A DNA stretch of 46,264 nt from an uncultured Candidatus Melainabacteria bacterium (GCA_934777245.1 CAKVND010000012.1:1-46264), one strand, 5' to 3'; positions 8,737 to 17,415 are shown, counted from the first letter of the stretch. A program made the numbers and translations. Notes: a model not told the origin generated them from the letters alone.

Positions 8737-9113
8737 TGCGTGATAGTTTTAATGAAATAAATATTACACCACTAACAGATATTTTCTTGGTGCTTTTAAT
8801 CATCATGATGGTTATTGCACCACTTCTTGACCAACAAGGTTTAAATCTTGCTGTACCTGAGGTTGTTAATCAAGAACAAATTGCAAAAGATGCTAAAATT
8901 ATGAATTTTAGCGTAACCGATGATAACAAATATTTGTTTGACGGACAAGAAATTGCGGCAGCGGATTTAGAATCAACTGTTTCTGCTCATGTAAAAGATT
9001 TTCCGGATGGACTTTTGATACAGGTTGATGATAACGCAGACCACGGGACTGTAGTTAAGTTGATGGATAGCGCGAGAAATGTGGGCGTGACAAGTATTTC
9101 GCTTGCGAGGTAA
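8736..9113 (+). CDS. exbD: ExbD/TolR family biopolymer transport protein (second copy)
   Basis: The 125-residue protein shares a block of 20 identical residues over the transmembrane helix with the first copy (EINITPLTDIFLVLLIIMMV), but its periplasmic part is clearly diverged and shorter. It is translated from an ATG overlapping the previous stop. Two ExbD-type subunits with one ExbB and one TonB suggest a heteromeric ExbD dimer or a dedicated transport system; this is inference. Confidence 0.9.
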   Translation: MRDSFNEINITPLTDIFLVLLIIMMVIAPLLDQQGLNLAVPEVVNQEQIAKDAKIMNFSVTDDNKYLFDGQEIAAADLESTVSAHVKDFPDGLLIQVDDNADHGTVVKLMDSARNVGVTSISLAR

Positions 9114-9123
9114 ACATTTAAAT

Positions 9124-9265
9124 GGGAATAAGGGAATAGGGTAATAAGGGAATAAGAGATTTTAGGGATACTTTAATTAAATACGCCAATTTAGCGCAAT
9201 ATATAAATCGCATATTTAAAACTACTTATTCCCTTATTACCTTATTCCCCTATTCCCCTATTCCC
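9124..9265. repeat. Inverted repeat built of GGGAATA/GGTAATA words
   Basis: The left arm (9124-9156) repeats GGGAATA-type words; the right arm (9225-9265) has the complementary TATTCCC words. The left arm is nearly identical to the element at 38614-38755, sharing AATAGGGTAATAAGGGAATA. It occupies the gap between exbD and the next gene. Confidence 0.8.
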
Positions 9266-9286
9266 CCAAAAAAGAAAGACAAACGT

Positions 9287-10090
9287 ATGTTCAAACCTTT
9301 TAGCTGGATGTTCGCAACAGAAAATTTTAAAGAACAAGTTAAGTACTTATTCTTTATATTCATCAAGTTCTATCTTGCCGCGATTATTTTACTTCTTTTT
9401 TCAGAATATTTATTAAGCAATTCAATTTGGACAGTCGTTCTACCGAGCATAGCAATTATACTTTTTATAATTCCGTTTTTGTGCGCACAAGGCTATTTCT
9501 GGAATGTTACAGCAAACATTATTTCTCGAGAATGGGATATTACATCTGCAACAGTTTTTAATGGAAAAATTAAAGAAGTATTTAAGGTAGAGCTTCCGGA
9601 ATTAAATACAAAAAAATTTATTTGGCGCGGAATTGCATCTTGTGTCGCAACAACAATGATGGTATTGCCATTTGGGTTGATTTTAGCAGGAAGCGCTTGG
9701 GCTACTTCTTTATCAAATTTACCTCCACAAACAATTATTGTGCTCTATGTATTTATACTAATGTTTATTCCCGCTCTTTTGTGGAATTACGCAGTTAGAG
9801 ATTCCATATTTGCGGTTTGGAATATAAGAAAAGCCATTCATATTATGGGGAATTATACAGGCAAATATATCTGGAATACATTGCTATATGTATTATTCTA
9901 TGTCGTAACCTCAGTTTTATTATCTTTAATTGCAACAGCGTTAGGAATTCGAGATATTGCAACACAAGTAAGTATGTTAAATATTATAAAATTGCTTGTA
10001 TATCTCACAATCTCATATTTACAATATTTGTATTCATTATACGTTTATGCATATTTACTCGGCACTATCGCACCACCATCAGAAGGTTAA
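9287..10090 (+). CDS. Multi-pass membrane protein, DUF4013-like
   Basis: The 267-residue product has about six hydrophobic segments (near 23-40, 47-68, 110-135, 147-165, 195-220, 230-260). The pattern of an N-terminal FxWMFATENF start, an early GYFWNVTANII segment, ELPELN before the next helix, and repeated long helices resembles DUF4013 membrane proteins. No enzymatic motif is visible. It follows exbD on the same strand after a repeat and may be transcribed with that cluster. It converges on the dehydrogenase gene with no gap. Function unknown. Confidence 0.65.
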   Translation: MFKPFSWMFATENFKEQVKYLFFIFIKFYLAAIILLLFSEYLLSNSIWTVVLPSIAIILFIIPFLCAQGYFWNVTANIISREWDITSATVFNGKIKEVFKVELPELNTKKFIWRGIASCVATTMMVLPFGLILAGSAWATSLSNLPPQTIIVLYVFILMFIPALLWNYAVRDSIFAVWNIRKAIHIMGNYTGKYIWNTLLYVLFYVVTSVLLSLIATALGIRDIATQVSMLNIIKLLVYLTISYLQYLYSLYVYAYLLGTIAPPSEG

Positions 10091-11101
10091 TTAGCAAACT
10101 CTATTTGTATTAACACCTTTCAAATAATCTCGAATATTATTAAATGTGCTGTCTAAAAGATAATTAACCGTTTCATTTGTATTATATGCTATATGCGGAG
10201 TTATTATTACATTATCCATTTGAAACAATTTTTGCGCTACAAGTGCGGTTTCTACACAATGAGATTCAGAATCTTCAATAACATTTGTTAACACTCCAGG
10301 ATGTGTGCTTAAAAACTCACATTCTAACACATCTAATGCCGCCGCTTTTACTTTGCCATTTATCAAATTATCATAAAGAGCTTTTTTATCAAGAAGTTCA
10401 CCCCTTGCTGTGTTAACAAAATAAACACCATCTTTCATTTTTTCAAACTCTTTAGCACCAATCATGTGATAATTGTCACCTGTATAAACTAAATGGAGTG
10501 AAATTACATCAGAATTTTCTAACAATTCATCTAAACTTACAAACTTGCATGAACCTTCTAGCTCAGGATTTTGCATATATGAATGTATCATCACATTCAT
10601 TCCTAAAAATTTAGCAATTTTTGCAACTGCAGAACCAATTTCACCACAACCGATAATTCCTAACGTTAAATTATTTAAGGTTTTTCCTTCGTAATTTTTA
10701 TAATTAATCTTATGATCCTTCATGTCCATAATTGCAGGTAACATATTTCTTAAAAGAACAATAATTAATGCAATAGCATATTGCGCAACGGCCTCTTCGC
10801 CATATTGTTCTACATTAAGAACAGCAATGTTATGTGCGATACAATAATCTAAATCAATGTGTCCGTAGCCATAAGATCGTGTAGCAATTATTCTAAGATT
10901 TTTGAATTTTTCTAAAACCTTGTCTGTTAAATTTGAGCTTCGAAATACACTTATAATATCTGTTTCTTCTATTTGTTCATCAGACAATTTATAATCTTCA
11001 TTTAATGGTTCTTCAATGAAGCTTATATCAAAATCAACCAAGTCATTTTGTTCAAAAAACTCTCTTTCTGTATTTCGAAAATCAAACATCAACATTTTCA
11101 T
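10091..11101 (-). CDS. D-isomer-specific 2-hydroxyacid dehydrogenase (D-lactate dehydrogenase-like)
   Basis: The enzyme interconverts a 2-oxoacid and its D-2-hydroxyacid with NAD(H); D-lactate from pyruvate is most likely in a fermenter. The 336-residue length fits. The nucleotide-binding GCGEIG motif is at 151-156. Catalytic residues are visible: Arg in NTARGE (R233), Glu in LDVLECE (about 260-262) and His in TPHIAYN (H303). The segment after the Glu resembles D-LDH rather than phosphoglycerate dehydrogenase, and no ACT domain is present. A TATAAT lies at 11120-11125 and GGAG precedes the ATG. Confidence 0.85.
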   Translation of the reverse strand: MKMLMFDFRNTEREFFEQNDLVDFDISFIEEPLNEDYKLSDEQIEETDIISVFRSSNLTDKVLEKFKNLRIIATRSYGYGHIDLDYCIAHNIAVLNVEQYGEEAVAQYAIALIIVLLRNMLPAIMDMKDHKINYKNYEGKTLNNLTLGIIGCGEIGSAVAKIAKFLGMNVMIHSYMQNPELEGSCKFVSLDELLENSDVISLHLVYTGDNYHMIGAKEFEKMKDGVYFVNTARGELLDKKALYDNLINGKVKAAALDVLECEFLSTHPGVLTNVIEDSESHCVETALVAQKLFQMDNVIITPHIAYNTNETVNYLLDSTFNNIRDYLKGVNTNRVC

Positions 11102-11177
11102 AAAATTAATCTCCTATTGATTATAGTATTGCTAATCAAAAATTTTTAACTATTCTACAAATAGGTAATTTAAAATA

Positions 11178-11213
11178 AAAAAACACTTGGCACGAAATGT
11201 ACCAAGTGTTTTT
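11178..11213 (-). terminator. Rho-independent terminator after fliD
   Basis: AAAACACTTGG/CCAAGTGTTTT stem with an 11-nt loop; T-rich on the minus strand. It sits between fliD and the dehydrogenase, so the two are separate units. Confidence 0.85.
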
Positions 11214-11236
11214 CTATTTATTTTTTTTAACCTTTT

Positions 11237-12979
11237 TTATGACAAGAAAGATTGATAATTTTGTTGCATTTGTGCAATTGTCGTTTCCATCGCTGAGAAC
11301 TTCTTTTCTAATTGCGCTTTGTATGTAGTAATGCTATTATTTTGTTTTGTAATTTTTTCTTGCATTTTTTTAATTTCAGAATCTAATGTAGAAGATTTTA
11401 CATCAAAGAAACCAACTGTTGATTTTAAACTTTGTTCAATACTATCTTCCATTAATGCTAAGGCACCACCTTCACCGGCTAAAATTGATTTAACTGATTC
11501 CGGATTTTCTTCCAATGCTTTTTTTAATTTATCTTCATCAAGTGTTAAAGTATCTGTATTAGTGCTTAAATTATTTCCGTCAGCAGAACTTGTTGAAATT
11601 CCTATTTCTGAAAGCAACTTATAAATCCCGCCATTAGAAGTGTTAGAGCCTGTCGCATAGCTTCTGATAGTGTTTTTTAAACTTGTTAATGATGTTTCTC
11701 CATGAAGGTTGGCACCTTTGGCAGTAACTTCATCTACATTTGATAAAACATCATTATAAGCTGTGACAAACGATTTAACAGCTTCTACTAAGCCGCTTGT
11801 ATCTTGAGTAACTTTTAAAGTTGAAGTGCCATCTTCTTGTGTACTTGCTTTTTTCAACGTTAATGTAACACCATTAATTCTTGAAATGTCCGAAGTTACA
11901 ACATTAGATGTTGATGTCATGCTTGTACCATTCACTGTAAACTGAGCATTTTTTCCTAATTCTTGTGCTTCTGTGTACATTTTTGAAGATGTAACGTTGC
12001 CATCAGCATCCCATGTAGAATTTGTTAAACCCATTACATCAGTAAAATTACTTGTGCCGGCTTCAATATTAATATATGATGCACCTTCTTTTTTAGAAGT
12101 AATTGACAATTTACCCGCAGCATCATCCCAGTATGCATAAGCTTGAGCATCTTCACTGCTGTTAATTTGAGAAATTAATGATGAAAGAGTTGTTTTATCA
12201 TCAATTTTAAATGTTGCAGAACCAATAGTGAATGTTCCTGCTTTAATTTTTTCATTAAAACCTGATTCATCTGAAGTCAAAACAGAAGCAACACTAGCTT
12301 TGAACAATGAATTCGTTGATACATAAGAACCGTCTTCTTGCTTTGTTAGACCTACTAGTGAAGCTAAATTTGTAGTATCAGTAGTTGAGCCAATATGAAA
12401 TTCATCTCCTTCATTTTGAGCTGAAAATTTCAAAACACCGGAGTCATCAACACTGGTCATAATTCCAAATCCTGCCAATTTAGCTTTTAAATCACCTAAA
12501 GTATTTGTATCTTCAATATTTACAGTATGTTTTTGACCATTTACGTAAGCTGTTAATGATCCTTTGGTAATACCCAAGTTCTTTAAGCTTGTATTATCAT
12601 CAGCAACAGCACTTGCTGCGTTTTTAGATGTTGCTTTTGTATATGTCGCCAACTGTTGAACAGTAATGTCATAATTCTGTCTGGTTGCTGAAGAAGTTGC
12701 TGTAGCTGTAAATATATCCGTATTAGAAGATGTTGCGGAATTATTTCCAAACAAATTCATTGAACCACCGAATTTAGCATCTGTTAATTTTTCAATTGCA
12801 GAACGCAAAGTAGAAAACTTACTTCTTGTATCATTCAAAGTAGTTTTTACTGTCTGTTTGCTTTTTAAATCCGTTTGTAAGGCTGTAACTTTTTGCTGTT
12901 TCACAGAAACAAGTGCTTCTACCCAAGATGATGTATCTAAGCCTGATGCTAAGCCGCTAAATGATATAGTTGATGCCAT
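11237..12979 (-). CDS. fliD: Flagellar hook-associated protein 2 (filament cap) FliD
   Basis: FliD caps the growing filament and helps flagellin fold into place. The 580-residue protein starts with the family signature SISFSGLASGLDTSSWVEAL-like sequence (residues 3-22) and a KQQKVTALQTDLKSKQ coiled coil (FliD N domain). The C-terminal domain (about 370-580) ends in a coiled coil (LDSEIKKMQEKITKQNNSI...) and a MQQNYQSFLS tail. The middle is Ser/Thr-rich and variable. AAAGGA precedes the ATG. It is monocistronic with its own promoter and terminator. Other flagellar structural genes are not in this window. Confidence 0.95.
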   Translation of the reverse strand: MASTISFSGLASGLDTSSWVEALVSVKQQKVTALQTDLKSKQTVKTTLNDTRSKFSTLRSAIEKLTDAKFGGSMNLFGNNSATSSNTDIFTATATSSATRQNYDITVQQLATYTKATSKNAASAVADDNTSLKNLGITKGSLTAYVNGQKHTVNIEDTNTLGDLKAKLAGFGIMTSVDDSGVLKFSAQNEGDEFHIGSTTDTTNLASLVGLTKQEDGSYVSTNSLFKASVASVLTSDESGFNEKIKAGTFTIGSATFKIDDKTTLSSLISQINSSEDAQAYAYWDDAAGKLSITSKKEGASYINIEAGTSNFTDVMGLTNSTWDADGNVTSSKMYTEAQELGKNAQFTVNGTSMTSTSNVVTSDISRINGVTLTLKKASTQEDGTSTLKVTQDTSGLVEAVKSFVTAYNDVLSNVDEVTAKGANLHGETSLTSLKNTIRSYATGSNTSNGGIYKLLSEIGISTSSADGNNLSTNTDTLTLDEDKLKKALEENPESVKSILAGEGGALALMEDSIEQSLKSTVGFFDVKSSTLDSEIKKMQEKITKQNNSITTYKAQLEKKFSAMETTIAQMQQNYQSFLS

Positions 12980-13032
12980 CGCAATAAAATCCTTTTTATT
13001 TACAAGTGTACAAGTATATATAATATATATTC

Positions 13033-13061
13033 ATTATAAAACATGGAGCGAAGCATTTCAA
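13033..13061 (-). promoter_or_regulatory. Sigma-70 type promoter of fliD
   Basis: On the minus strand TTGAAA, 17 nt, TATAAT (13033-13038 for the -10). This is a housekeeping promoter, not a sigma-28 type, with repeat boxes just upstream. Confidence 0.8.
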
Positions 13062-13078
13062 CCCTATATTCAGATGAG

Positions 13079-13104
13079 ATTGTAACATTTGTAACATTTG
13101 TAAG
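13079..13104 (-). promoter_or_regulatory. Three direct repeats of TTACAAATG upstream of fliD -35
   Basis: Minus strand reads TTACAAATG, TTACAAATG, TTACAAT with a 9-nt period, about 18 nt upstream of the -35. It resembles the HLR1 direct repeat (see 20662 and 45955) with one base less per period. It also lies in the divergent gap with rpmB. Confidence 0.6.
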
Positions 13105-13147
13105 AGTATAAGCATTTACAATTGTAACGATACATTACGAAAAATAC

Positions 13148-13176
13148 TTGTAAAAAAAATCTGTTTAGGTTAAACT
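13148..13176 (+). promoter_or_regulatory. Putative promoter of rpmB
   Basis: TTGTAA, 17 nt, TAAACT; the -10 is weak (4 of 6). Confidence 0.4.
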
Positions 13177-13209
13177 TTAAACATACTGGTAGAAAGAAGG
13201 AATATAGAT

Positions 13210-13401
13210 ATGTCAAAACAATGTGAAGTTTGCGGTAAAAAGCCAATTAAAGCAGCTAAATTAACTTTCTCTCATAAACAAATTACAAAAGTTCAAACTC
13301 CAAATTTACAACAAATTAGAGTTAATGTAAATGGTCAAACTAAGAGAATGACAGTTTGCACTTCTTGCTTAAAAGCAGGTAAAGTTCAAAAAGCTGTATA
13401 G
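13210..13401 (+). CDS. rpmB: 50S ribosomal protein L28
   Basis: This 63-residue protein of the large ribosomal subunit begins CEVCGKKP and has KVQTPNLQQIRV, NGQTKRMTVCTSCLKAGKV. The four cysteines (CxxC and CTSC) are the zinc-binding form of L28. AGAAGGA lies upstream at good spacing, and a terminator follows immediately, so it is a single-gene unit divergent from fliD. Confidence 0.95.
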   Translation: MSKQCEVCGKKPIKAAKLTFSHKQITKVQTPNLQQIRVNVNGQTKRMTVCTSCLKAGKVQKAV

Positions 13402-13420
13402 TTTTTTACAAAAGTTTTTC

Positions 13421-13452
13421 AAAAAGCGGTTAGAGAACTCTGACCGCTTTTT
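13421..13452 (+). terminator. Rho-independent terminator of rpmB
   Basis: AAAAAGCGGT...ACCGCTTTTT stem-loop followed by T-rich sequence. Confidence 0.9.
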
Positions 13453-13463
13453 GTTATATAAAA

Positions 13464-13492
13464 TTGCAAAAAAGTATTATCAATATTATTAT
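13464..13492 (+). promoter_or_regulatory. Promoter of the PfkB kinase gene
   Basis: TTGCAA, 17 nt, TATTAT; about 35 nt before the start codon. Confidence 0.6.
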
Positions 13493-13526
13493 TTGTACTA
13501 AAATAGTAATATACAGGAGGTAGATT

Positions 13527-14570
13527 ATGACAAAGGTTCTAACAATCGGTAGTGCTACAATGGATGTTTTCGTTGAGTGCGACGATGCAAATATAGTTTC
13601 AGTATGTTCAAAAAACAAAAATTCAGATTTTATGAGTTATCCTTATGGCTCAAAAATTGATATAACCACTTTTTCATCAAATGTCGGCGGTGGCGGTGTA
13701 AATACAGCTTGCAATTTTGATAATTTAGGATTTGAAACTTCTGCGATTTTTAAAATCGGTAAAGATATTTATTCAGAAGGTATTTTAGACTCATTTAAAA
13801 ATCGAGGCGTTAAATTAAATAATATTATACAAAAGGCCGACACTTCAACCGGTTTTTCTATAATCCTTGTAAGTTTCCAAGGAGATAGAACTGTTTTGGC
13901 ACACAGAGGTGCTAACGCAGAAATTAGAGAAGATGAAATTAATTATGATGCAATTAAGGATGTAGATTTAATTTATGTTGCGCCACTAAATGGTGAGTCA
14001 AATAAAGTTCTTGAGCCCATTGTTGAATACGCACATCAATTAGGTACAAGAATTTGTTTTAATGCAGGTACTACAAGTATTAAGCACGGTTTCGAACATA
14101 TTAAAACAATTCTTAAATCTGCTCATATTGTTGTTATGAATAAAGAAGAAGCGACAATGACAACCGGAATTCAAGTTAGACCGGATACTAAGACTGAAAG
14201 ATTCTCTCATGAACTTATTCATAGAGATGTAAAAAAAATGTTAACAACTATGAAGGTTATGGATTATCAAATCATCGTAATAACTGATGGTGGAAAAGGT
14301 GCTTATGCTTATGATGGTCAAAAATTCTATTTCTGTCCGGTATTCCCATCTCCAGTAGTTTCTACTCTTGGTGCTGGTGATGCGTTTGCTTCAACATTCT
14401 GTGCGGCATTAGAAAGAACAAAATTAAATGTCGGTTTATCTTTGATGTACGCATCAGTAAATTCTTCTTGTGTTGTTTCTGAATTCGGTGCGACTGAAGG
14501 TTTGGCAAATTTTGAAACAATTGAAGCGAAATTACAAGCAAATCCAGATTATACGTATTTAGAAGGTTAG
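13527..14570 (+). CDS. PfkB family carbohydrate/nucleoside kinase
   Basis: PfkB (ribokinase-like) enzymes phosphorylate sugars or nucleosides with ATP. The 347-residue product has the N-terminal glycine motif GGGGVNTACNFDNLGF (about 50-66), NKEEATMTTG in the middle, ITDGGKGAYAYDG, and the C-terminal signature STLGAGDAFASTF containing the catalytic Asp in GAGD. The usual DTTGAGD has Ser in place of the first Asp. The substrate cannot be told from sequence. AGGAGG lies 6 nt before the ATG. It is monocistronic, with its own promoter and terminator. Confidence 0.9.
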   Translation: MTKVLTIGSATMDVFVECDDANIVSVCSKNKNSDFMSYPYGSKIDITTFSSNVGGGGVNTACNFDNLGFETSAIFKIGKDIYSEGILDSFKNRGVKLNNIIQKADTSTGFSIILVSFQGDRTVLAHRGANAEIREDEINYDAIKDVDLIYVAPLNGESNKVLEPIVEYAHQLGTRICFNAGTTSIKHGFEHIKTILKSAHIVVMNKEEATMTTGIQVRPDTKTERFSHELIHRDVKKMLTTMKVMDYQIIVITDGGKGAYAYDGQKFYFCPVFPSPVVSTLGAGDAFASTFCAALERTKLNVGLSLMYASVNSSCVVSEFGATEGLANFETIEAKLQANPDYTYLEG

Positions 14571-14592
14571 ATTCAAAATATCACTATTCTTC

Positions 14593-14628
14593 GCGCGCAA
14601 AAGTTTTTCAATTTTGCGCGCATTTTTT
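14593..14628 (+). terminator. Rho-independent terminator of the PfkB kinase gene
   Basis: Perfect GCGCGCAAAA/TTTTGCGCGC stem (9-nt loop), followed by ATTTTTTAT. Confidence 0.92.
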
Positions 14629-14679
14629 ATAGATTAAATTTCTTTTTGGTTACTTTTTCTTCTTGTAGGCTTGCTTAGA

Positions 14680-14727
14680 GGATGACTTGGCGTAAAAATT
14701 AGTCTAGTAGTCTTACCAATGTAGTCC
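14680..14727. repeat. GGATGAC...GTCATCC palindromic element, copy A
   Basis: 48-nt variant; starts GGATGACTTGGCG and ends in a variant GTAGTCC arm. Internal TCTAGTAGTC matches the family core TCTGGTAGTC. Confidence 0.75.
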
Positions 14728-14865
14728 TATAATTTTGTTTTGTTAATAACACCCTCTCCATTTTACATCACACTTCCCAATTTGTAAGTTTAACTACTAG
14801 CTTGGAAGTGGGGCAGAAAACTCCCCCTAGGGAGGGGATACCCAAAACTTGTAGTTTTACTTAGA

Positions 14866-14914
14866 GGATGACCTGATATATAAAATTACTTTTGGAACTT
14901 TGCCAATGTCATCC
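14866..14914. repeat. GGATGAC...GTCATCC palindromic element, copy B
   Basis: 49 nt with both complementary arms intact; core diverged. Confidence 0.75.
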
Positions 14915-14970
14915 GACAATGTGTTCTTTTCTTTTTGTCTACTTTTTCTTCTTGTAGGCTTGCTTAGAGA

Positions 14971-15018
14971 GGATGACTTGGCGTAAAAATTAGTCTAGTA
15001 ATCTTACCAATGTAGTCC
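14971..15018. repeat. GGATGAC...GTCATCC palindromic element, copy C
   Basis: 48 nt, almost identical to copy A as part of the tandem duplication. Confidence 0.75.
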
Positions 15019-15156
15019 TATAATTTTGTTTTGTTAATAACACCCTCTCCATTTTACATCACACTTCCCAATTTGTAAGTTTAACTACTAGCTTGGAAGT
15101 GGGGCAGAAAACTCCCCCTAGGGAGGGGATACCCAAAACTTGTAGTTTTACTTAGA

Positions 15157-15205
15157 GGATGACTTGGTGTTTAAAAACATTCTGGTAGTCTTACTTATGT
15201 CATCC
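15157..15205. repeat. GGATGAC...GTCATCC palindromic element, copy D
   Basis: 49 nt with consensus core TCTGGTAGTCTTAC. Confidence 0.8.
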
Positions 15206-15259
15206 GACAATGTGTTCTTTTCTTTTTGGTTACTTTTTTTTCTTGTAGGCTTGCTTAGA

Positions 15260-15308
15260 GGATGACTTGGTATATTACATTTGTCTGGTAGTCTTACTAA
15301 TGTCATCC
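15260..15308. repeat. GGATGAC...GTCATCC palindromic element, copy E
   Basis: 49 nt, closest to the consensus, with TCTGGTAGTCTTAC. Confidence 0.8.
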
Positions 15309-15332
15309 GACAGAATGTTAAAAGTCTTTTTG

Positions 15333-15358
15333 CCTACTTTTTCTTCAGAAAAAGTAGG
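15333..15358. repeat. Perfect hairpin overlapping the glyS -35 region
   Basis: CCTACTTTTTCT, 2 nt, AGAAAAAGTAGG. It lies just 3 nt before the extended -10 of glyS, so it covers the -35 position. Confidence 0.75.
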
Positions 15359-15361
15359 TTG

Positions 15362-15370
15362 TGGTATAAT
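15362..15370 (+). promoter_or_regulatory. Extended -10 promoter of glyS
   Basis: TGGTATAAT (TGn plus perfect TATAAT), about 30 nt before the start codon; no good -35 is seen. Confidence 0.6.
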
Positions 15371-15399
15371 GGATTTAAAAGAATTAATGGAGAACAAAC

Positions 15400-17388
15400 A
15401 TGAGTAAATATTTATTGGAAGTAGGCGTTGAGGAATTACCATACAAATTTATTCCTATGGCGATTTCTCAACTTAAGAATGGTTTTGAAACATTTTTGAA
15501 TAATAATAACGTAGAGTTTGGCGATGTTAAAGTTATGGCAACTCCACGACGTTTGGCGGTAATTGTTAGCGGTTTGGCAGCTTCTCAACCTGATGTTGAG
15601 AAGGTTGTTAAAGGCCCTATTGCGAAGATTGCTTTTGATGAGAATAAAAACTTAACTAAGGCTGGCGAAGGTTTTGCTAAGAAAAACGGCGTAAGCACTA
15701 ATGAACTTTATGTTGAGAATGATTACCTTTATGCAAAGATTTCTATTAAGGGTAAAAATACTAAAGATTTATTGCAAGAAAACGTTCCGGTTATTTTTTC
15801 TAAGTTGCAAGGCCCTCACTTCATGAGATGGGGAAATAACGATGTTAAGTTTTCTCGCCCTATCCGCTGGGTTCTTTCAATTTTGGACGGTGAAGAAGTT
15901 AAGATTAGAATAATTGATAAAGATTCTTCTAATATAACTAACGGACATAGATTTTCTACCCAGAATATTGTTATTAGCAATCCTGACGAGTATGTTAAAA
16001 AATTACGTGATGCTAAAGTTATTGTTGACCAAGACGAAAGAAGAGCTAAGATTGTTGAACTTACTAAGGCTGAGGCTGATAAGTTGGGTGCTGTAACTAA
16101 GATTTCTGATGATTTATTGGAAGAAGTTACTTTTATTTGCGAATATCCTGTGGCTGTAACTTGTAATTTTGATGAAGCATTTCTAACTATTCCTCAAGAA
16201 GTTGCGGTTACTGTAATGGAAACTCACCAGAGATATTTTGCGCTTTATACTAAAGAGGGCAAATTGATTAATAAATTTGTTACGATTACTAACTATATCG
16301 GTAATGAATTTGAAAATATCAAAGCCGGTAACTTGCGTGTAATTAAAGCTAGATTGGATGACGCAGTATTTTTCTTTAACGAAGATACTAAAAAACCGCT
16401 TGAAGCTTATGTTGAAAATTTGAAAGGCATGACTTTCCAAAAAGGAATGGGTTCTGTTTATGATAAGACTCAAAGAATTGTTAAACTTTCAGAAAAAATC
16501 TCAGCTGAACTTGGAGTTAATAAACCTTCTATTAAGAGAACTGCAGAGCTTTGTAAGGCTGATTTAGCTACAAACCTTGTATTTGAATTTACTGAACTTC
16601 AAGGCTTTATCGGTGCGGATTACGCTAGAGTTTCTGGCGAAGAAATTGGTGTTCAAGAAGGTATTAAAGAGCATTATTTTCCATTGAATGCTGATTCTGA
16701 AACAGCTAAGAGTGTTGAAGGTCAAGTTGTTGGTATTGCAGATAAGATGGATACAATTTGCGCTGTGTTTGCGGCAGGTAAAAAACCTACGGGTTCATCT
16801 GACCCTCTTGGCGTAAGACGTGCAGCTTTGGGTGTTATTAAAACTGTTTTAGAACATGGTTTGAAATTGGATTTATCTAAACTTATTGATGAAACTTTGG
16901 CACTGTTGCCTGTTCAAGCTAATGTAAAAGCTGATGTTGAAGAATTTTTCGTTCAAAGATTAATTATTTTCTTGAATAGCGATTATTCTAAGAATGTTTT
17001 AGAGGCATGCTCTTCTGTTAATCCTTGCAAAGACCTTTGCGATTATGTTGAAAGAGTTAAGGCTGTTTCTGGTGGCGTTGACGAAAAACTTCTTGAAAAC
17101 GCAAATCGTGTTTTAAGAATTCTGAAAGAAGAAACGGATAATGTTGATGAAAGCTTATTCGCGTTGGACGCTGAAAAAGACTTATACAAGGCTGTTCAGG
17201 AAATCAAGTTTAGCGGAGATTATAGAAAATATTTAGCTGATTTAACTCAAATTAATCCTGTTGTAACAAAATTCTTTGATGACGTTTTGGTTATGGATAA
17301 GGATGAAAAGGTTAAAAATAACAGACTTGCACTCTTGAACACTTTGAAAAATAAGTATATAATATTAACAGACTTTTCTAAATTGTAA
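15400..17388 (+). CDS. glyS: Glycyl-tRNA synthetase beta subunit
   Basis: With the alpha subunit (glyQ) this enzyme charges tRNA-Gly in the bacterial alpha2beta2 form. The 662-residue product begins with the family signature LLEVGVEELPYKFIP and contains MATPRRLAVIV, RPIRWVLSILDG, ETHQRYFAL, GMTFQKGMGSVYDK, and ADKMDTICAVFAAGKKPTGSSDPLGVRRAALGV-type sequence near residue 450. The C-terminal anticodon-binding (DALR-like) domain is present. It is slightly shorter than usual (about 690). glyQ is not adjacent and not in this window. GGAG precedes the ATG. Confidence 0.96.
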   Translation: MSKYLLEVGVEELPYKFIPMAISQLKNGFETFLNNNNVEFGDVKVMATPRRLAVIVSGLAASQPDVEKVVKGPIAKIAFDENKNLTKAGEGFAKKNGVSTNELYVENDYLYAKISIKGKNTKDLLQENVPVIFSKLQGPHFMRWGNNDVKFSRPIRWVLSILDGEEVKIRIIDKDSSNITNGHRFSTQNIVISNPDEYVKKLRDAKVIVDQDERRAKIVELTKAEADKLGAVTKISDDLLEEVTFICEYPVAVTCNFDEAFLTIPQEVAVTVMETHQRYFALYTKEGKLINKFVTITNYIGNEFENIKAGNLRVIKARLDDAVFFFNEDTKKPLEAYVENLKGMTFQKGMGSVYDKTQRIVKLSEKISAELGVNKPSIKRTAELCKADLATNLVFEFTELQGFIGADYARVSGEEIGVQEGIKEHYFPLNADSETAKSVEGQVVGIADKMDTICAVFAAGKKPTGSSDPLGVRRAALGVIKTVLEHGLKLDLSKLIDETLALLPVQANVKADVEEFFVQRLIIFLNSDYSKNVLEACSSVNPCKDLCDYVERVKAVSGGVDEKLLENANRVLRILKEETDNVDESLFALDAEKDLYKAVQEIKFSGDYRKYLADLTQINPVVTKFFDDVLVMDKDEKVKNNRLALLNTLKNKYIILTDFSKL

Positions 17389-17415
17389 AAAAATGTAACA
17401 ACTTATAAAAAAGAA

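Larger units (their letters stand above)
14642..15330. repeat. Tandem intergenic repeat, period about 290 nt, 2.4 copies
   Basis: Copies begin near 14642, 14931 and 15222. Copies 1 and 2 are nearly identical; the third is cut after about 110 nt. Each unit starts with a CTTTTTG-TACTTTTTCTTC block and carries two of the 48-49-nt GGATGAC...GTCATCC elements plus a CCCCCTAGGGAGGGG palindrome. No gene is seen in this gap (14571-15399). Confidence 0.9.

Noticed and set aside
14642..15330. Possible CRISPR-like array because of repeated blocks
   Set aside because: Units are about 290 nt with no short regular repeat-spacer pattern and no cas genes.
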